DNA of 42,486 bases from Bacteroidota bacterium. GTDB lineage: Bacteria; Bacteroidota; Bacteroidia; Sphingobacteriales; Sphingobacteriaceae. Every line of letters starts with the position of its first letter. Position 1 is the first letter of the stretch. Of this stretch, positions 24,322 through 32,934 are shown one piece after another. The translations under genes and the position numbers were made by a program. Location of the stretch: assembly GCA_013286325.1 (NCBI GenBank), contig JABDFZ010000012.1:1-42486 (forward strand), in the 5' to 3' direction. Under the pieces are notes generated by a model. That model was not told the origin of the DNA. It saw only the letters and a list, made by a program, of their open reading frames with translations, and searched no databases.

Positions 24322-26509
24322 AGGACCATTTACGTTTTATAAACAATTTGATTCTAAAGATTGCGGCCCAACTTGTGTTAGAATGGTGGCCAAATTCTAT
24401 GGGAAAGAATATTCTTTGCAAACATTGAGGGATAAGGGGAATCTTTCCCGTGAAGGCGTTTCTATCAATGGTATCAGTAAAATTGCCGAACACATCGGTT
24501 TCAGGTCGCTTGCTGTAAAAGTTGATTTTGATAAGTTTAAAAATGAAGCCCCACTCCCGGCAATTGCCCATTGGAACCAAAACCATTTTATTGTTGTTTA
24601 CAAAATTTCATCGACAAAAGTTTACGTGGCCGATCCATCATTTGGCTTATTGGCTTATAGTTATGAAGAGTTTTTGCGTGGATGGGAGTGTGAAAAAAAG
24701 CATGGAAAAGAACAGGGCATATTGTTATTAATGGAGCCTACACCCGACTTCTTTTCGATGGAAGGCGAAAAAACACATAACAAGGCTAATCTGAAATTTA
24801 TTTTAAAATATTTACTGCAATTTAAGAAACCAATTAGCTATGTATGCCTGAGCCTTTTTGTAGGAAGCCTTTTACAACTGGTTTTCCCTTTTTTAACACA
24901 GTCCATTATAGATTATGGTATTGGTAATAAAAATATAGGGTTCATTAACCTGATCCTTATTTCCCAGCTTGTACTCATTTTAAGTCTTATCTCGGTAGAA
25001 TATATCCGTTCAATGATTTTGTTACACGTGAGTGTGAGGATCAATATATTTATTATCTCTGATTTTTTGTCGAAACTCATGAAACTGCCGATATCATTCT
25101 TTGATATTAAGCTAACAGGAGACTTAACCCAACGAATAAGAGACCATAAAAGGATTGAAGACTTTTTTACCAACTCATTACTAACCTCTGTTTTCTCCTT
25201 TTTTTCCATTATCGTCCTCGGGGGAATACTGCTGTTTTATAATAAGCTGGTATTTTTTATTGTAGTTGCAGGTATAACTGCTGACTTTATAGTTGTACTG
25301 AGTACCTTAAAAAAGAGGCGATACCTGAATAATAAGCTTTTCTCGAGACTTACCACCGAGCAAAACGCTTTGATAGAGCTTATTACCGGCATGCAGGAAA
25401 TAAAGCTTAATAATATTGAAAAGATGAAACGCTGGCAGTGGCAAAAAATACAAGCGGCCATATTCAAAACAAATCTTAAAATGGTATCCATCAATCAAAT
25501 ACAGATTGGTGGTTCGCGGCTGATTGCGCAGCTTCAAATTATACTTATAACCTTTATAGCTGCCAAATCAGTAATAAACGGGGAGATGACGCTTGGGATT
25601 ATGTTGGCTATAATGTATATCCTGGGTCAGTTAAGCGCCCCGGTTCATGATCTGATCAACTGCACTTATGCTTACCAGGATGCCAAAATAAGCCTGGACA
25701 GATTAGGTGAAATACATCTTAAAGAGGATGAAGAGCCTGAAGATAAACAGGGCGTTCCTATGCCTGATTTAGATCGCAGCGGCATCTATTTTGATAATAT
25801 ATCCTTTCATTACCCCGGACAGACCAGGAATGTTATACAAGACTTGAGTTTACATATCCCGGCAGGTAAAATAACAGCAATTGTAGGTACCAGCGGCAGC
25901 GGCAAAACAACACTATTAAAATTGATCCTCAAGTTTTACAGTCCGCAAAGTGGCCATATAGAAGTTGGTGAGCATAATTTGAATGACCTGCAAACTGCTG
26001 AATGGCGAAGTAAATGTGGGGTTGTAATGCAGGATGGGTTCATTTTTGCCGACACAATTGCCCGGAATATAGCCCTTGAGGTAGATATCGATGAACAAAA
26101 ACTGATGAAATCTATCGAATTAGCTAATTGCCTTGATTTTATAAATGCACTGCCCCTTGAATATAATACCAAAATAGGCCAGGATGGTATTGGTTTAAGC
26201 CAGGGGCAGACCCAGCGTTTGTTAATTGCCAGATCGATATATAAAAATCCCGAGATAATATTATTTGATGAGGCTACTAATGCGCTGGATGCCAATAATG
26301 AGAAAACTATTATAAATAACCTGAATCATTTTTTTGAGGGAAGAACAGTAGTTGTGGTTGCCCACAGGTTGAGTACCGTTAAAAATGCTGATCAGATTAT
26401 TGTGATGGAAGACGGAAGGATTATTGAACAGGGAAATCATTTTACGCTAACAAATAATAAAAATGCGTATTACGAATTAGTTAAAAATCAACTTGAATTG
26501 GCTTCGTAA
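24314..26509 (+). CDS. Peptidase-containing ABC exporter (C39 peptidase-ABC, PCAT)
   Basis: 731 residues from the ATG at 24314 (MYKGPFTFYKQF), inside the end of maturase 2. C39 peptidase domain: Gln11, Cys17 (DSKDCGPTC), His91 (NQNHFIVVYK) and Asp107 (VADPSFG) are all present, so it should be active. Six-helix ABC membrane domain at ~165-460. ATPase: Walker A GTSGSGKTT (525-533), signature LSQGQ, Walker B IILFDEATNALD and H-loop AHRLS. Such exporters cut leaders after Gly-Gly and pump the core out. Both precursor peptides end their leaders in GG. An upstream in-frame TTG (24236) lies within maturase 2 and is rejected. Confidence 0.95.
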   Translation: MYKGPFTFYKQFDSKDCGPTCVRMVAKFYGKEYSLQTLRDKGNLSREGVSINGISKIAEHIGFRSLAVKVDFDKFKNEAPLPAIAHWNQNHFIVVYKISSTKVYVADPSFGLLAYSYEEFLRGWECEKKHGKEQGILLLMEPTPDFFSMEGEKTHNKANLKFILKYLLQFKKPISYVCLSLFVGSLLQLVFPFLTQSIIDYGIGNKNIGFINLILISQLVLILSLISVEYIRSMILLHVSVRINIFIISDFLSKLMKLPISFFDIKLTGDLTQRIRDHKRIEDFFTNSLLTSVFSFFSIIVLGGILLFYNKLVFFIVVAGITADFIVVLSTLKKRRYLNNKLFSRLTTEQNALIELITGMQEIKLNNIEKMKRWQWQKIQAAIFKTNLKMVSINQIQIGGSRLIAQLQIILITFIAAKSVINGEMTLGIMLAIMYILGQLSAPVHDLINCTYAYQDAKISLDRLGEIHLKEDEEPEDKQGVPMPDLDRSGIYFDNISFHYPGQTRNVIQDLSLHIPAGKITAIVGTSGSGKTTLLKLILKFYSPQSGHIEVGEHNLNDLQTAEWRSKCGVVMQDGFIFADTIARNIALEVDIDEQKLMKSIELANCLDFINALPLEYNTKIGQDGIGLSQGQTQRLLIARSIYKNPEIILFDEATNALDANNEKTIINNLNHFFEGRTVVVVAHRLSTVKNADQIIVMEDGRIIEQGNHFTLTNNKNAYYELVKNQLELAS

Positions 26510-26514
26510 CTAAC

Positions 26515-27033
26515 ATGGAAAAAGCAAAAATAAATTTTACCAATCACGAGGTTAATGAATTAATAGGCAATGTCCCTAAAAATACCTTAGTGTATTGCCT
26601 GGCAATTTTGATAGTGACTCTTGTAAGCATAGGTTTTATGTTGTGCTTAATTCCGTACCCTAAAAATATGCCGGTTGAGGTTGAACTTTTTACCCGTGGA
26701 ACATTTGATGTTCATTCACCAAAAGAAATTCATCAGCAATCTGACTGCAAGCTTTATATTGATAGAAATAAATTCAACGAATCTTATTTTTCTCATCTGG
26801 ACAAGTTTAGCCTTGCAATTAAAGAAAATGAAAAGCTATATCATCTGTCCGGTTCATTAATTAAAGTTTCTTTATTGGCTCATACCATAATTGCTGACGT
26901 TGCCTTAAAAGAGAATAATGATCTTTTAGGTCTTCTTAAATCTGAGAGGAGTAAAATTATCAGCCAGCAATTTGCCGAAATGATGAACGAAAGCTTTACT
27001 ATAAAAGATAAACTGTGCACCACACTTTACTAA
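26515..27033 (+). CDS. Short membrane-anchored protein resembling the N-terminus of an HlyD-type adaptor
   Basis: 172 residues. A single N-terminal helix (NTLVYCLAILIVTLVSIGFMLCLIPYP) is followed directly by a periplasmic domain beginning MPVEVELFTRGTF. The helix-IPYP-PVEVEL order resembles the start of Bacteroidota HlyD/secretion adaptors, but the usual 400+ residues, coiled coil and lipoyl halves are absent. The remainder (HLSGSLIKVSLLAHTIIADVAL) is beta-rich and then helical. It starts 5 nt after the exporter stop and is clearly part of that operon, so it may be a mini-adaptor for the PCAT, a chaperone or an immunity protein. No family assigned with confidence. Confidence 0.75.
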   Translation: MEKAKINFTNHEVNELIGNVPKNTLVYCLAILIVTLVSIGFMLCLIPYPKNMPVEVELFTRGTFDVHSPKEIHQQSDCKLYIDRNKFNESYFSHLDKFSLAIKENEKLYHLSGSLIKVSLLAHTIIADVALKENNDLLGLLKSERSKIISQQFAEMMNESFTIKDKLCTTLY

Positions 27034-27052
27034 CCGATTAGAACTATTAACC

Positions 27053-28324
27053 ATGGAAAAACAAGCGCTCAAATGTAATTTTATTGTTCTTAAGGTTGCC
27101 AGCCGTTGTAATTTGAACTGCTCCTATTGCATAATGTATAATGTTGGCGACAACACTTATTTAAAGCAGCCGAAGGTTATGTCGGACAAAACTGTAGATG
27201 CTTTATTAGTACGCATTAAAAATCACTGTCTTCTGCACAATATTAAAGAGTTTGATTTTAGCTTTCATGGCGGAGAGCCGCTGCTTGCCGGAAAAGACTT
27301 TTTCAGAAAGTTCTGTGCAAAGGCAAAGGCGATAATTCCATCTGACATAAAAGTAACCTTTGGTATGCAGACAAATGGGGTACTCATTACTGATGAATGG
27401 TGCGATCTGTTTGATGAATTAGATATTTTGATTGCTATAAGCCTGGATGGAACACCAGAGGCAAACGATAAATTCAGGGTAGATCACGCAGGAAGAGGCT
27501 CGTATAAAGAAATAGTAAAGGGGTTGAAAATCGCCCAGCAATCAAAAAAACTTCGTTATTCGCCAAGTATTTTATCTGTCATTAATGTAGAGTCAGATCC
27601 GGTTGAAGTTTACAATCATTTTAGGAATTTGGAAGTTGACAGTGTAGACTTCATTTTGCCCCATAAAATACATGACAAAAGACCTGCTACAATTAAAAAA
27701 AATGGAATAATAGAAGAAAATACGCCTTATGGCGATTGGCTGATTGCAATATTTGATCAATGGTTTTATGAAAAGAAGCCAAGGCCAGACATCCGTTTTT
27801 TTGATGCTATAATCGCTATCATCCTTGGGATGGATGTTCCTTTTGAATATTTGGGAGGACAAAATAATGAAATACTAGTAGTTGAAACAGATGGAGGCAT
27901 AGAGGCAGTTGATTCGTTAAAAGCATGCGGAAATGGATTCACAAAAAATGGTGTTAACCTCATTTCTCATGAGTTAGATGATGCCTTACAAAATGATCTG
28001 GCGATTTTATATAGCAGAAGCCATCAAATGTTATGCAACCAATGTAATTGCTGCCCGATAAAGAATGTTTGCGGAGGAGGCTTTTTCCCTGACAGGTATT
28101 ATAAAGAGAACGGATTTAACAATCCATCAGTTTACTGCCAGGATTTAACAAAAATTATAACTCATATACAAAATTCAATTATAGGATGCTTAAGCCAGGC
28201 CGATTTACAAAGCCTTGGTATAAAAGAATATAGTTATACAGAGGTGCGCCAGGCAACTTACGACAAGCTAATGGTAACCCCGGAACCTGAATATGCCTGG
28301 ATGCTGGAAAAATTCAGCAGTTAA
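27053..28324 (+). CDS. FxsB-like radical SAM/SPASM peptide maturase 3
   Basis: 423 residues with radical SAM cysteines 19, 23 and 26 (RCNLNCSYC), FSFHGGEPLL, MQTNG and AISLDGTPEANDKFR. The C-terminal cluster region reads CNQCNCCPIKNVCGGG, FPDRY, then GFNNPSVYC. The conserved His of PHRY is Asp here, and CSYCIMYN replaces CYMYN after the third Cys. These changes separate it from maturases 1 and 2. It follows the adaptor-like gene by 20 bp and precedes the outer-membrane protein by 10 bp. The distance from its paralogues, with the exporter between them, suggests duplication before or during assembly of the operon. Confidence 0.93.
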   Translation: MEKQALKCNFIVLKVASRCNLNCSYCIMYNVGDNTYLKQPKVMSDKTVDALLVRIKNHCLLHNIKEFDFSFHGGEPLLAGKDFFRKFCAKAKAIIPSDIKVTFGMQTNGVLITDEWCDLFDELDILIAISLDGTPEANDKFRVDHAGRGSYKEIVKGLKIAQQSKKLRYSPSILSVINVESDPVEVYNHFRNLEVDSVDFILPHKIHDKRPATIKKNGIIEENTPYGDWLIAIFDQWFYEKKPRPDIRFFDAIIAIILGMDVPFEYLGGQNNEILVVETDGGIEAVDSLKACGNGFTKNGVNLISHELDDALQNDLAILYSRSHQMLCNQCNCCPIKNVCGGGFFPDRYYKENGFNNPSVYCQDLTKIITHIQNSIIGCLSQADLQSLGIKEYSYTEVRQATYDKLMVTPEPEYAWMLEKFSS

Positions 28325-28333
28325 ATTTAGCCT

Positions 28334-30763
28334 ATGAGATTTTCAGGTCTGCTTGGTTTTATTTTTTTTATGGCCTTTATTTCATCCAGATCTCTTGCCC
28401 AGGGAATCATCATCACCGGGAAAGTGATAAATCAGAAAAACGCTGAAGGTGAAAAAGGTGCAACTATTATTGTAAAAACCAAGAAAGATTCTGCCATTGT
28501 TGTAACAACAATTAGTAATAATACCGGTGATTTTGAACTCTCAGTCCCATCGGCCTTAAAAGACAGCGTGATTTTATCTGTGTCGCTTTTAGGTTTTGAA
28601 AGCTATGCATCTGACGGTTGGGTACCGCAAAAACCATTAGATTTTAAATCAATAAGCTTAATTGAAAAACACATCAATCTGAAAGAGGTTGAGATAGTAA
28701 GTAAAAAGCCATTTATAGAGCAGAAGAACGATCGTATTACTGTAAATGTCGGAAGTAGTCCTGTAGGTAATAGCGGAACTGTTTTCGATATGCTGCAGAA
28801 GCTGCCCGGAATTACCGTTGACCCCGTTGGAAACATTTTATTGCATGGTAAACAGGGTGTAAAGGTATATATAAACGGCAGGCCCTCTTATTTATCATCA
28901 GGAGATCTCGCCAACTTACTTAAATCACTGCCAAGTTCTAATGTCAACACTGTTGATATAATTGCAAACCCGTCTGCCAAATTTGATGCATCGGGCAATG
29001 CCGGGATAGTTATAATTAATACAAAGAAAAATACCAAAGACCTGTATTCTGTTACTTTAAGCACAACCAATGGATTTGGCAAATACTTTCAAAGCAATAG
29101 CGGTTTAAACTGGACAGTTAATCAACGTGATTTTTATTTGGCGGGTTCTTATTTTTATACAGATAACAATACTTTCCGTTATTCCGACCTTTATCGCAGG
29201 GTCATCAACCCTCAGGGTATTTTTGACTTTAAGCAATTTAGTAATGGCAAATTAGAAAATTCGGGGAGTTCCTACAATCTCAATGGCGGCATTGATTTAA
29301 ACAAGCATAACAAGTTAGGATTTTCGATAGACGGCCTTGTTAATAATAATAAGGTGAGTGAGCTTAACAGCACATATATAAATACACCCCCATCTTTACT
29401 TGATTCAACCTTATTAATTAATAACCATGAACTGAATAAAACAAATTCGTTTAGTGCCGGAGCTTTTTATGAACTGAAAACAGACACCACCAACGGTAAG
29501 CTACATGCGGAGATCAACTATTCTGATTACGATTATAATGGCCTTCAAACATTTCAAACGCAGTATTACGATAAGAATTCCGTTCAATATAAAGCGCCGG
29601 ATATGGTACGTAATGTAGCTCCCGCCAACATCAGAATTTTCAGTTCGCAAATTGACCTTAATGGAAAAATGCCATGGAACGTATTATATGAAGTGGGCGG
29701 CAAATATTCTACAGTAAAAACCGACAATAACTACAAATTTGAAACAGCAGCGAATGATGATTTTATTATAGACCCCAATAAATCAGATCATTTTCTTTAC
29801 AAGGAAACTATCTCGGCTGGCTATGTTAATTTATCAAAAAGGATAAAAAAATATACGATTCAGGCCGGGTTAAGATTGGAAAACACACAGTCGGACGCTA
29901 ACTCCCTGACGAATAATTTAATGGTCGACCGGTCTTATACCAATTTATTCCCCAGCTTCTTTTTGCAGAGGGAACTTACTGCCAACAGCCAGATTAATCT
30001 GAATTATTCCCGTAGGATAGACCGCCCGGATTACCAGGATCTAAATCCTTTTGTGGTTTTTAATGATAAGTATACATACAGCGTTGGGAATCCTTATTTA
30101 AAACCACAGTTTACCAATAATTTCCAGCTCAGTTATACTTATAAGGAAATTACTATTGCTTCGTCGTATAGTTACACAACCGATGCAATAAGCCAGATTA
30201 CACAACAAATAGATAGTTCAAAAATAACTTATACAACTTCGGCTAATATAAATAAGCTGACAAACTATAGCTTAAGCATTTCTTACCCGCTTACTATAAC
30301 CAGCTGGTGGGATTTCTATACTTATATTGAAGGTTATCATAACCGCTATCAATCCATATTATCGGGACAGGCATTGGACAATCAAAAATTTACGGTAACT
30401 GTTTTTACCGAACAGGATTTAAAACTTGCAAAGGATTTGAATTTTAGTTTGTCGTTTAATTACAGATCTTCAGCATATAATGGCATCTATTTGTTTAAGC
30501 CGACTTACTTTTTTAATACAGGTTTGACAGAAAAACTGCTTTCGAAGAAATTGCTTTTAAGATTATCGCTGGATGATATCTTTAATACTCAAAAATCAAA
30601 GGTTACTACAAATTTTTCCAATATGAACTATAACCTTGTAAGCGGGCGCGATTCCCGGCGTATTTTACTTGGCATTTCATATACTATCGGCTCTGAAAAA
30701 CGAAGACCTGATGATAGTAACACACTTAATAAAGATGAGCGAAAGAGAATAAAGAAGGAATAG
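28334..30763 (+). CDS. Outer-membrane beta-barrel protein (TonB-receptor-like, OMP_b-brl_3 type)
   Basis: 809 residues. Signal peptide (LLGFIFFMAFISSRSLAQ). A carboxypeptidase-regulatory-like domain at ~23-110 (ITGKVINQKNAEGEKGATIIV) is followed by a plug-like segment (VFDMLQKLPGITVDPVGNILLHGKQG; SGDLANLLKSLPSSNVNTVDI) and a large C-terminal beta-barrel rich in aromatic strands. This is the last gene of the operon (10-bp gap). A member of the same family lies at 41250. In a RiPP locus with an inner-membrane exporter but no TolC-like gene, it may be the outer-membrane exit, the re-uptake receptor, or a self-protection factor. Not decided by sequence. Confidence 0.85.
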   Translation: MRFSGLLGFIFFMAFISSRSLAQGIIITGKVINQKNAEGEKGATIIVKTKKDSAIVVTTISNNTGDFELSVPSALKDSVILSVSLLGFESYASDGWVPQKPLDFKSISLIEKHINLKEVEIVSKKPFIEQKNDRITVNVGSSPVGNSGTVFDMLQKLPGITVDPVGNILLHGKQGVKVYINGRPSYLSSGDLANLLKSLPSSNVNTVDIIANPSAKFDASGNAGIVIINTKKNTKDLYSVTLSTTNGFGKYFQSNSGLNWTVNQRDFYLAGSYFYTDNNTFRYSDLYRRVINPQGIFDFKQFSNGKLENSGSSYNLNGGIDLNKHNKLGFSIDGLVNNNKVSELNSTYINTPPSLLDSTLLINNHELNKTNSFSAGAFYELKTDTTNGKLHAEINYSDYDYNGLQTFQTQYYDKNSVQYKAPDMVRNVAPANIRIFSSQIDLNGKMPWNVLYEVGGKYSTVKTDNNYKFETAANDDFIIDPNKSDHFLYKETISAGYVNLSKRIKKYTIQAGLRLENTQSDANSLTNNLMVDRSYTNLFPSFFLQRELTANSQINLNYSRRIDRPDYQDLNPFVVFNDKYTYSVGNPYLKPQFTNNFQLSYTYKEITIASSYSYTTDAISQITQQIDSSKITYTTSANINKLTNYSLSISYPLTITSWWDFYTYIEGYHNRYQSILSGQALDNQKFTVTVFTEQDLKLAKDLNFSLSFNYRSSAYNGIYLFKPTYFFNTGLTEKLLSKKLLLRLSLDDIFNTQKSKVTTNFSNMNYNLVSGRDSRRILLGISYTIGSEKRRPDDSNTLNKDERKRIKKE

Positions 30764-30783
30764 AGGAATTGCTCCCCGGGAGA

Positions 30784-31365
30784 TTAATGCAGTACCGAAA
30801 TCGCCATCTTGATGATGTCTTCAAATACGGCTTTATCACTGGTAGATTTTGCAGTTACGCGAATGCCTTTTACTGTATTAAAGGTAAACCTGGCCAATGC
30901 CCGTGCATCTTCCTTGTTTTTGATCTCACCTTTTTCCTGGCCTTGTTTGATGACGAGGTAAAAGGTATCTTCAACTTGCTGGTCGCCTGCACAGATGATT
31001 TGGTTAGCTTCCGGGTCATGCGGGGCTACTTCAACCTCGGCATTAACCAGGAAGCAGCCTTTATGAGCCTTGTCACTCACCAGTTCCCCGACGATCATTT
31101 CCAGTAATTCCTTAACGATTTCCTTAGCCGGCAGGTCAGAGTTAATGATGTTACAGAATACGCTGGAGACTTCGCGTTGATAGCGTTCAAGGGCTTTGAT
31201 AAAAAGCGTGTGTTTATCACCATATGTATCATACAAGCTTGAGCGACTGATACCTAAGCTATCTACAAGGTCCTGCATGGACGTGGCACTGTACCCCTTT
31301 AACCAAAAAAGGTCGACTGCTTTCTTGAGCACTTCATCTTCATCAAAATCCTTCGTCCTTGCCAT
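30784..31365 (-). CDS. TetR/AcrR-family regulator
   Basis: 193 residues from the ATG at 31365 (MARTKDFDEDEVLKKAVDLFW). The N-terminal helix-turn-helix is typical (GYSATSMQDLVDSLGISRSSLYDTYGDKHTLF). The ligand-binding domain is of the TetR_C type (KGCFLVNAEVEVAPHDPEA). A longer frame to 31404 is rejected because it would run through the 12-bp inverted repeat just upstream. It follows the SDR gene on the same strand, and the two operator-like repeats before that gene suggest autoregulation of an SDR-tetR operon. Confidence 0.9.
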   Translation of the reverse strand: MARTKDFDEDEVLKKAVDLFWLKGYSATSMQDLVDSLGISRSSLYDTYGDKHTLFIKALERYQREVSSVFCNIINSDLPAKEIVKELLEMIVGELVSDKAHKGCFLVNAEVEVAPHDPEANQIICAGDQQVEDTFYLVIKQGQEKGEIKNKEDARALARFTFNTVKGIRVTAKSTSDKAVFEDIIKMAISVLH

Positions 31366-31370
31366 AACAG

Positions 31371-31402
31371 GAATAGCTTTGCTTGTTACAGCAAAGCTAT
31401 TC
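31371..31402 (-). terminator. Perfect 12-bp hairpin between the SDR gene and tetR
   Basis: GAATAGCTTTGC and GCAAAGCTATTC (31371-31382 and 31391-31402) enclose 8 nt. On the minus strand it starts 18 nt after the SDR stop and ends 5 nt before the tetR ATG. It could be a partial terminator or mask the tetR ribosome binding site; no long U tract follows. Confidence 0.65.
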
Positions 31403-31420
31403 AATTTACTTAAATTTTTA

Positions 31421-32170
31421 TTAGCGGATACCGCCGCCAGCCAGCAAAGTTTCGCCGGTTAACCAACGTGAGTCTTCAGAGGCCAGGAATACGGCAACCA
31501 GCGCGACGTCTTCAGGCTGACCAATACGGCCAAGCGGTGCAGTGCGCTCTGCTTCTGCATGAAATTCGCTGCCGATAACACCTGCGGTATGTGTACCTTC
31601 TGTTTCTATTATACCCGGATTGATGGAATTTACCCGGATCTTTTTAGGCCCTAATTCTTTAGCCAACACATGGGTAATTGCGTCAACAGCTCCCTTGGTT
31701 GCTGTGTAAATGGAACTTGCAACAGGTGTGATGCTGCTTGCTACGGAACCGATGTTGATAATGCTGCCTCCATTTTTATTAAAGCTTTTTAATGCGCCTT
31801 GCGTAGTTAACAGCAAACCCAGTACATTAGTGTTGAACTGCTTGTGAAAGTCTTCTTCATTAATTTCTTCTATCGGAGCAAATTTGTAAACTCCGGCGTT
31901 ATTCACCAGGATATCTACGGCGCCAAATGCTTTAGTAGTTTCGTCGAATAAACGGCTGATATCTGCTGCTTTTGATACATCGCCCTGTACTGCAATAGCT
32001 TTGCCGCCAGCAGCTACAATTTCTTCAACTATTTTGTCGGCACCTGCTTTAGCCGAAGCATAATTAACTACTACTGAAGCCCCTGCTTCTGCCAGACTTT
32101 TAGCAATACCTGCGCCAATCCCTTTAGATGCACCTGTTATAACGGCTACTTTATTTATTAACTTTTTCAT
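31421..32170 (-). CDS. SDR-family oxidoreductase (classical type)
   Basis: 249 residues. Cofactor motif TGASKGIG (12-19), NNAG (90-93), catalytic Ser in the IGSVASS stretch, Tyr155 and Lys159 (SIYTATKG), and the INPGIIETEG loop. All features of classical short-chain dehydrogenases of the 3-oxoacyl-ACP reductase/glucose dehydrogenase type are present. Asn36 following the second strand (VVVNYASAK) favours NADP(H). Substrate not predictable. The gene is preceded by two TetR-type operator repeats and followed by the TetR gene. Confidence 0.92.
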   Translation of the reverse strand: MKKLINKVAVITGASKGIGAGIAKSLAEAGASVVVNYASAKAGADKIVEEIVAAGGKAIAVQGDVSKAADISRLFDETTKAFGAVDILVNNAGVYKFAPIEEINEEDFHKQFNTNVLGLLLTTQGALKSFNKNGGSIINIGSVASSITPVASSIYTATKGAVDAITHVLAKELGPKKIRVNSINPGIIETEGTHTAGVIGSEFHAEAERTAPLGRIGQPEDVALVAVFLASEDSRWLTGETLLAGGGIR

Positions 32171-32195
32171 ATTGTCTTTAACTAATTTTATATTT

Positions 32196-32242
32196 GGAAC
32201 AATCGTTCCGCAAATGTAATATCATATTGGAACAATCGTTCC
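32196..32242 (-). promoter_or_regulatory. Probable TetR operators flanking the SDR-tetR promoter
   Basis: GGAACAATCGTTCC occurs exactly at 32196-32209 and 32229-32242 (33 bp apart, about three helical turns), each with GGAAC/GTTCC arms. A minus-strand TACATTTG box (32218-32211), matching the Bacteroidota -7 consensus TAnnTTTG, lies between them. Binding would block the promoter. Confidence 0.7.
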
Positions 32243-32391
32243 AATTAAAATCAATTATTAGCCTGGGATGACAAATGCAAGGTTACTTGCGTAAACTCCA
32301 CACAATTTAACTTATTGAAAATTGTCGCATTTTTCCAAATCGTGAGGTATTGTAATGGTTTCCTTTGCGAGGTAATAACAACAAACAAATT

Positions 32392-32892
32392 ATGAAAATA
32401 TTAAATAAAACAATTTTTGTACTCCCGGCTATCCTGCTATTTATCTTAATAAACTTCAAGTCGTATGCAGTAACCTCCCGACAAAAACCACATTACACCG
32501 ATACCATTAAAAACAATATTAGCGAAGTAAATAAACGCTATGGCGAAGCTTTCAGTAAAGGCGATTCTTCCCTGTTTATTAATTGTTATACTCCTGATGC
32601 TTGCGTTATGGCCGCAAACATACCTGCGCTTTGTGAAAAAGGAGGTTTATTACGATTTTTTAAATTCGCCTATAAATCAGGGATACGGAACATTGTTTTT
32701 ACCACAGCCGGCTTATATGGGCAAACCGCTGATTATGTTACTGAACAAGGCAACTACGAAATGTTTAATTCAGAAAATCAATCTTTGGGTAAAGGTAAAT
32801 ACCTGGTTTTATGGAAGAAAACCGCTGAAGGATGGAGGATGTACAGGGATATGTTTAACAGCGATGCGCCACCTGCCAAACCCTCGAAATAA
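32392..32892 (+). CDS. Secreted SnoaL/DUF4440-like (NTF2-fold) protein
   Basis: 166 residues from the ATG at 32392; an upstream TTG frame is less likely. Signal peptide KILNKTIFVLPAILLFILINFKSYA. The mature part fits the NTF2-like cone fold of SnoaL/DUF4440 proteins: NKRYGEAFSKGDSSLFINCYTPDACVM, GGLLRFFKFAYKSGIRNIVF, then GQTADYVTEQGNYEMF and GKYLVLWKKTAEGWRMYRDMFNS. The last motif is very typical. Such proteins have diverse roles including ketosteroid isomerisation or small-molecule binding; no specific role is claimed. Confidence 0.85.
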   Translation: MKILNKTIFVLPAILLFILINFKSYAVTSRQKPHYTDTIKNNISEVNKRYGEAFSKGDSSLFINCYTPDACVMAANIPALCEKGGLLRFFKFAYKSGIRNIVFTTAGLYGQTADYVTEQGNYEMFNSENQSLGKGKYLVLWKKTAEGWRMYRDMFNSDAPPAKPSK

Positions 32893-32934
32893 TTATTTTC
32901 AATGATATTTTGCATAGAACCATTGCCGATGTTT

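Noticed and set aside
24107..24586. A minus-strand 159-residue ORF across the join of radical SAM 2 and the exporter.
   Set aside because: It is antisense to two strongly supported genes and its translation has no recognisable features.
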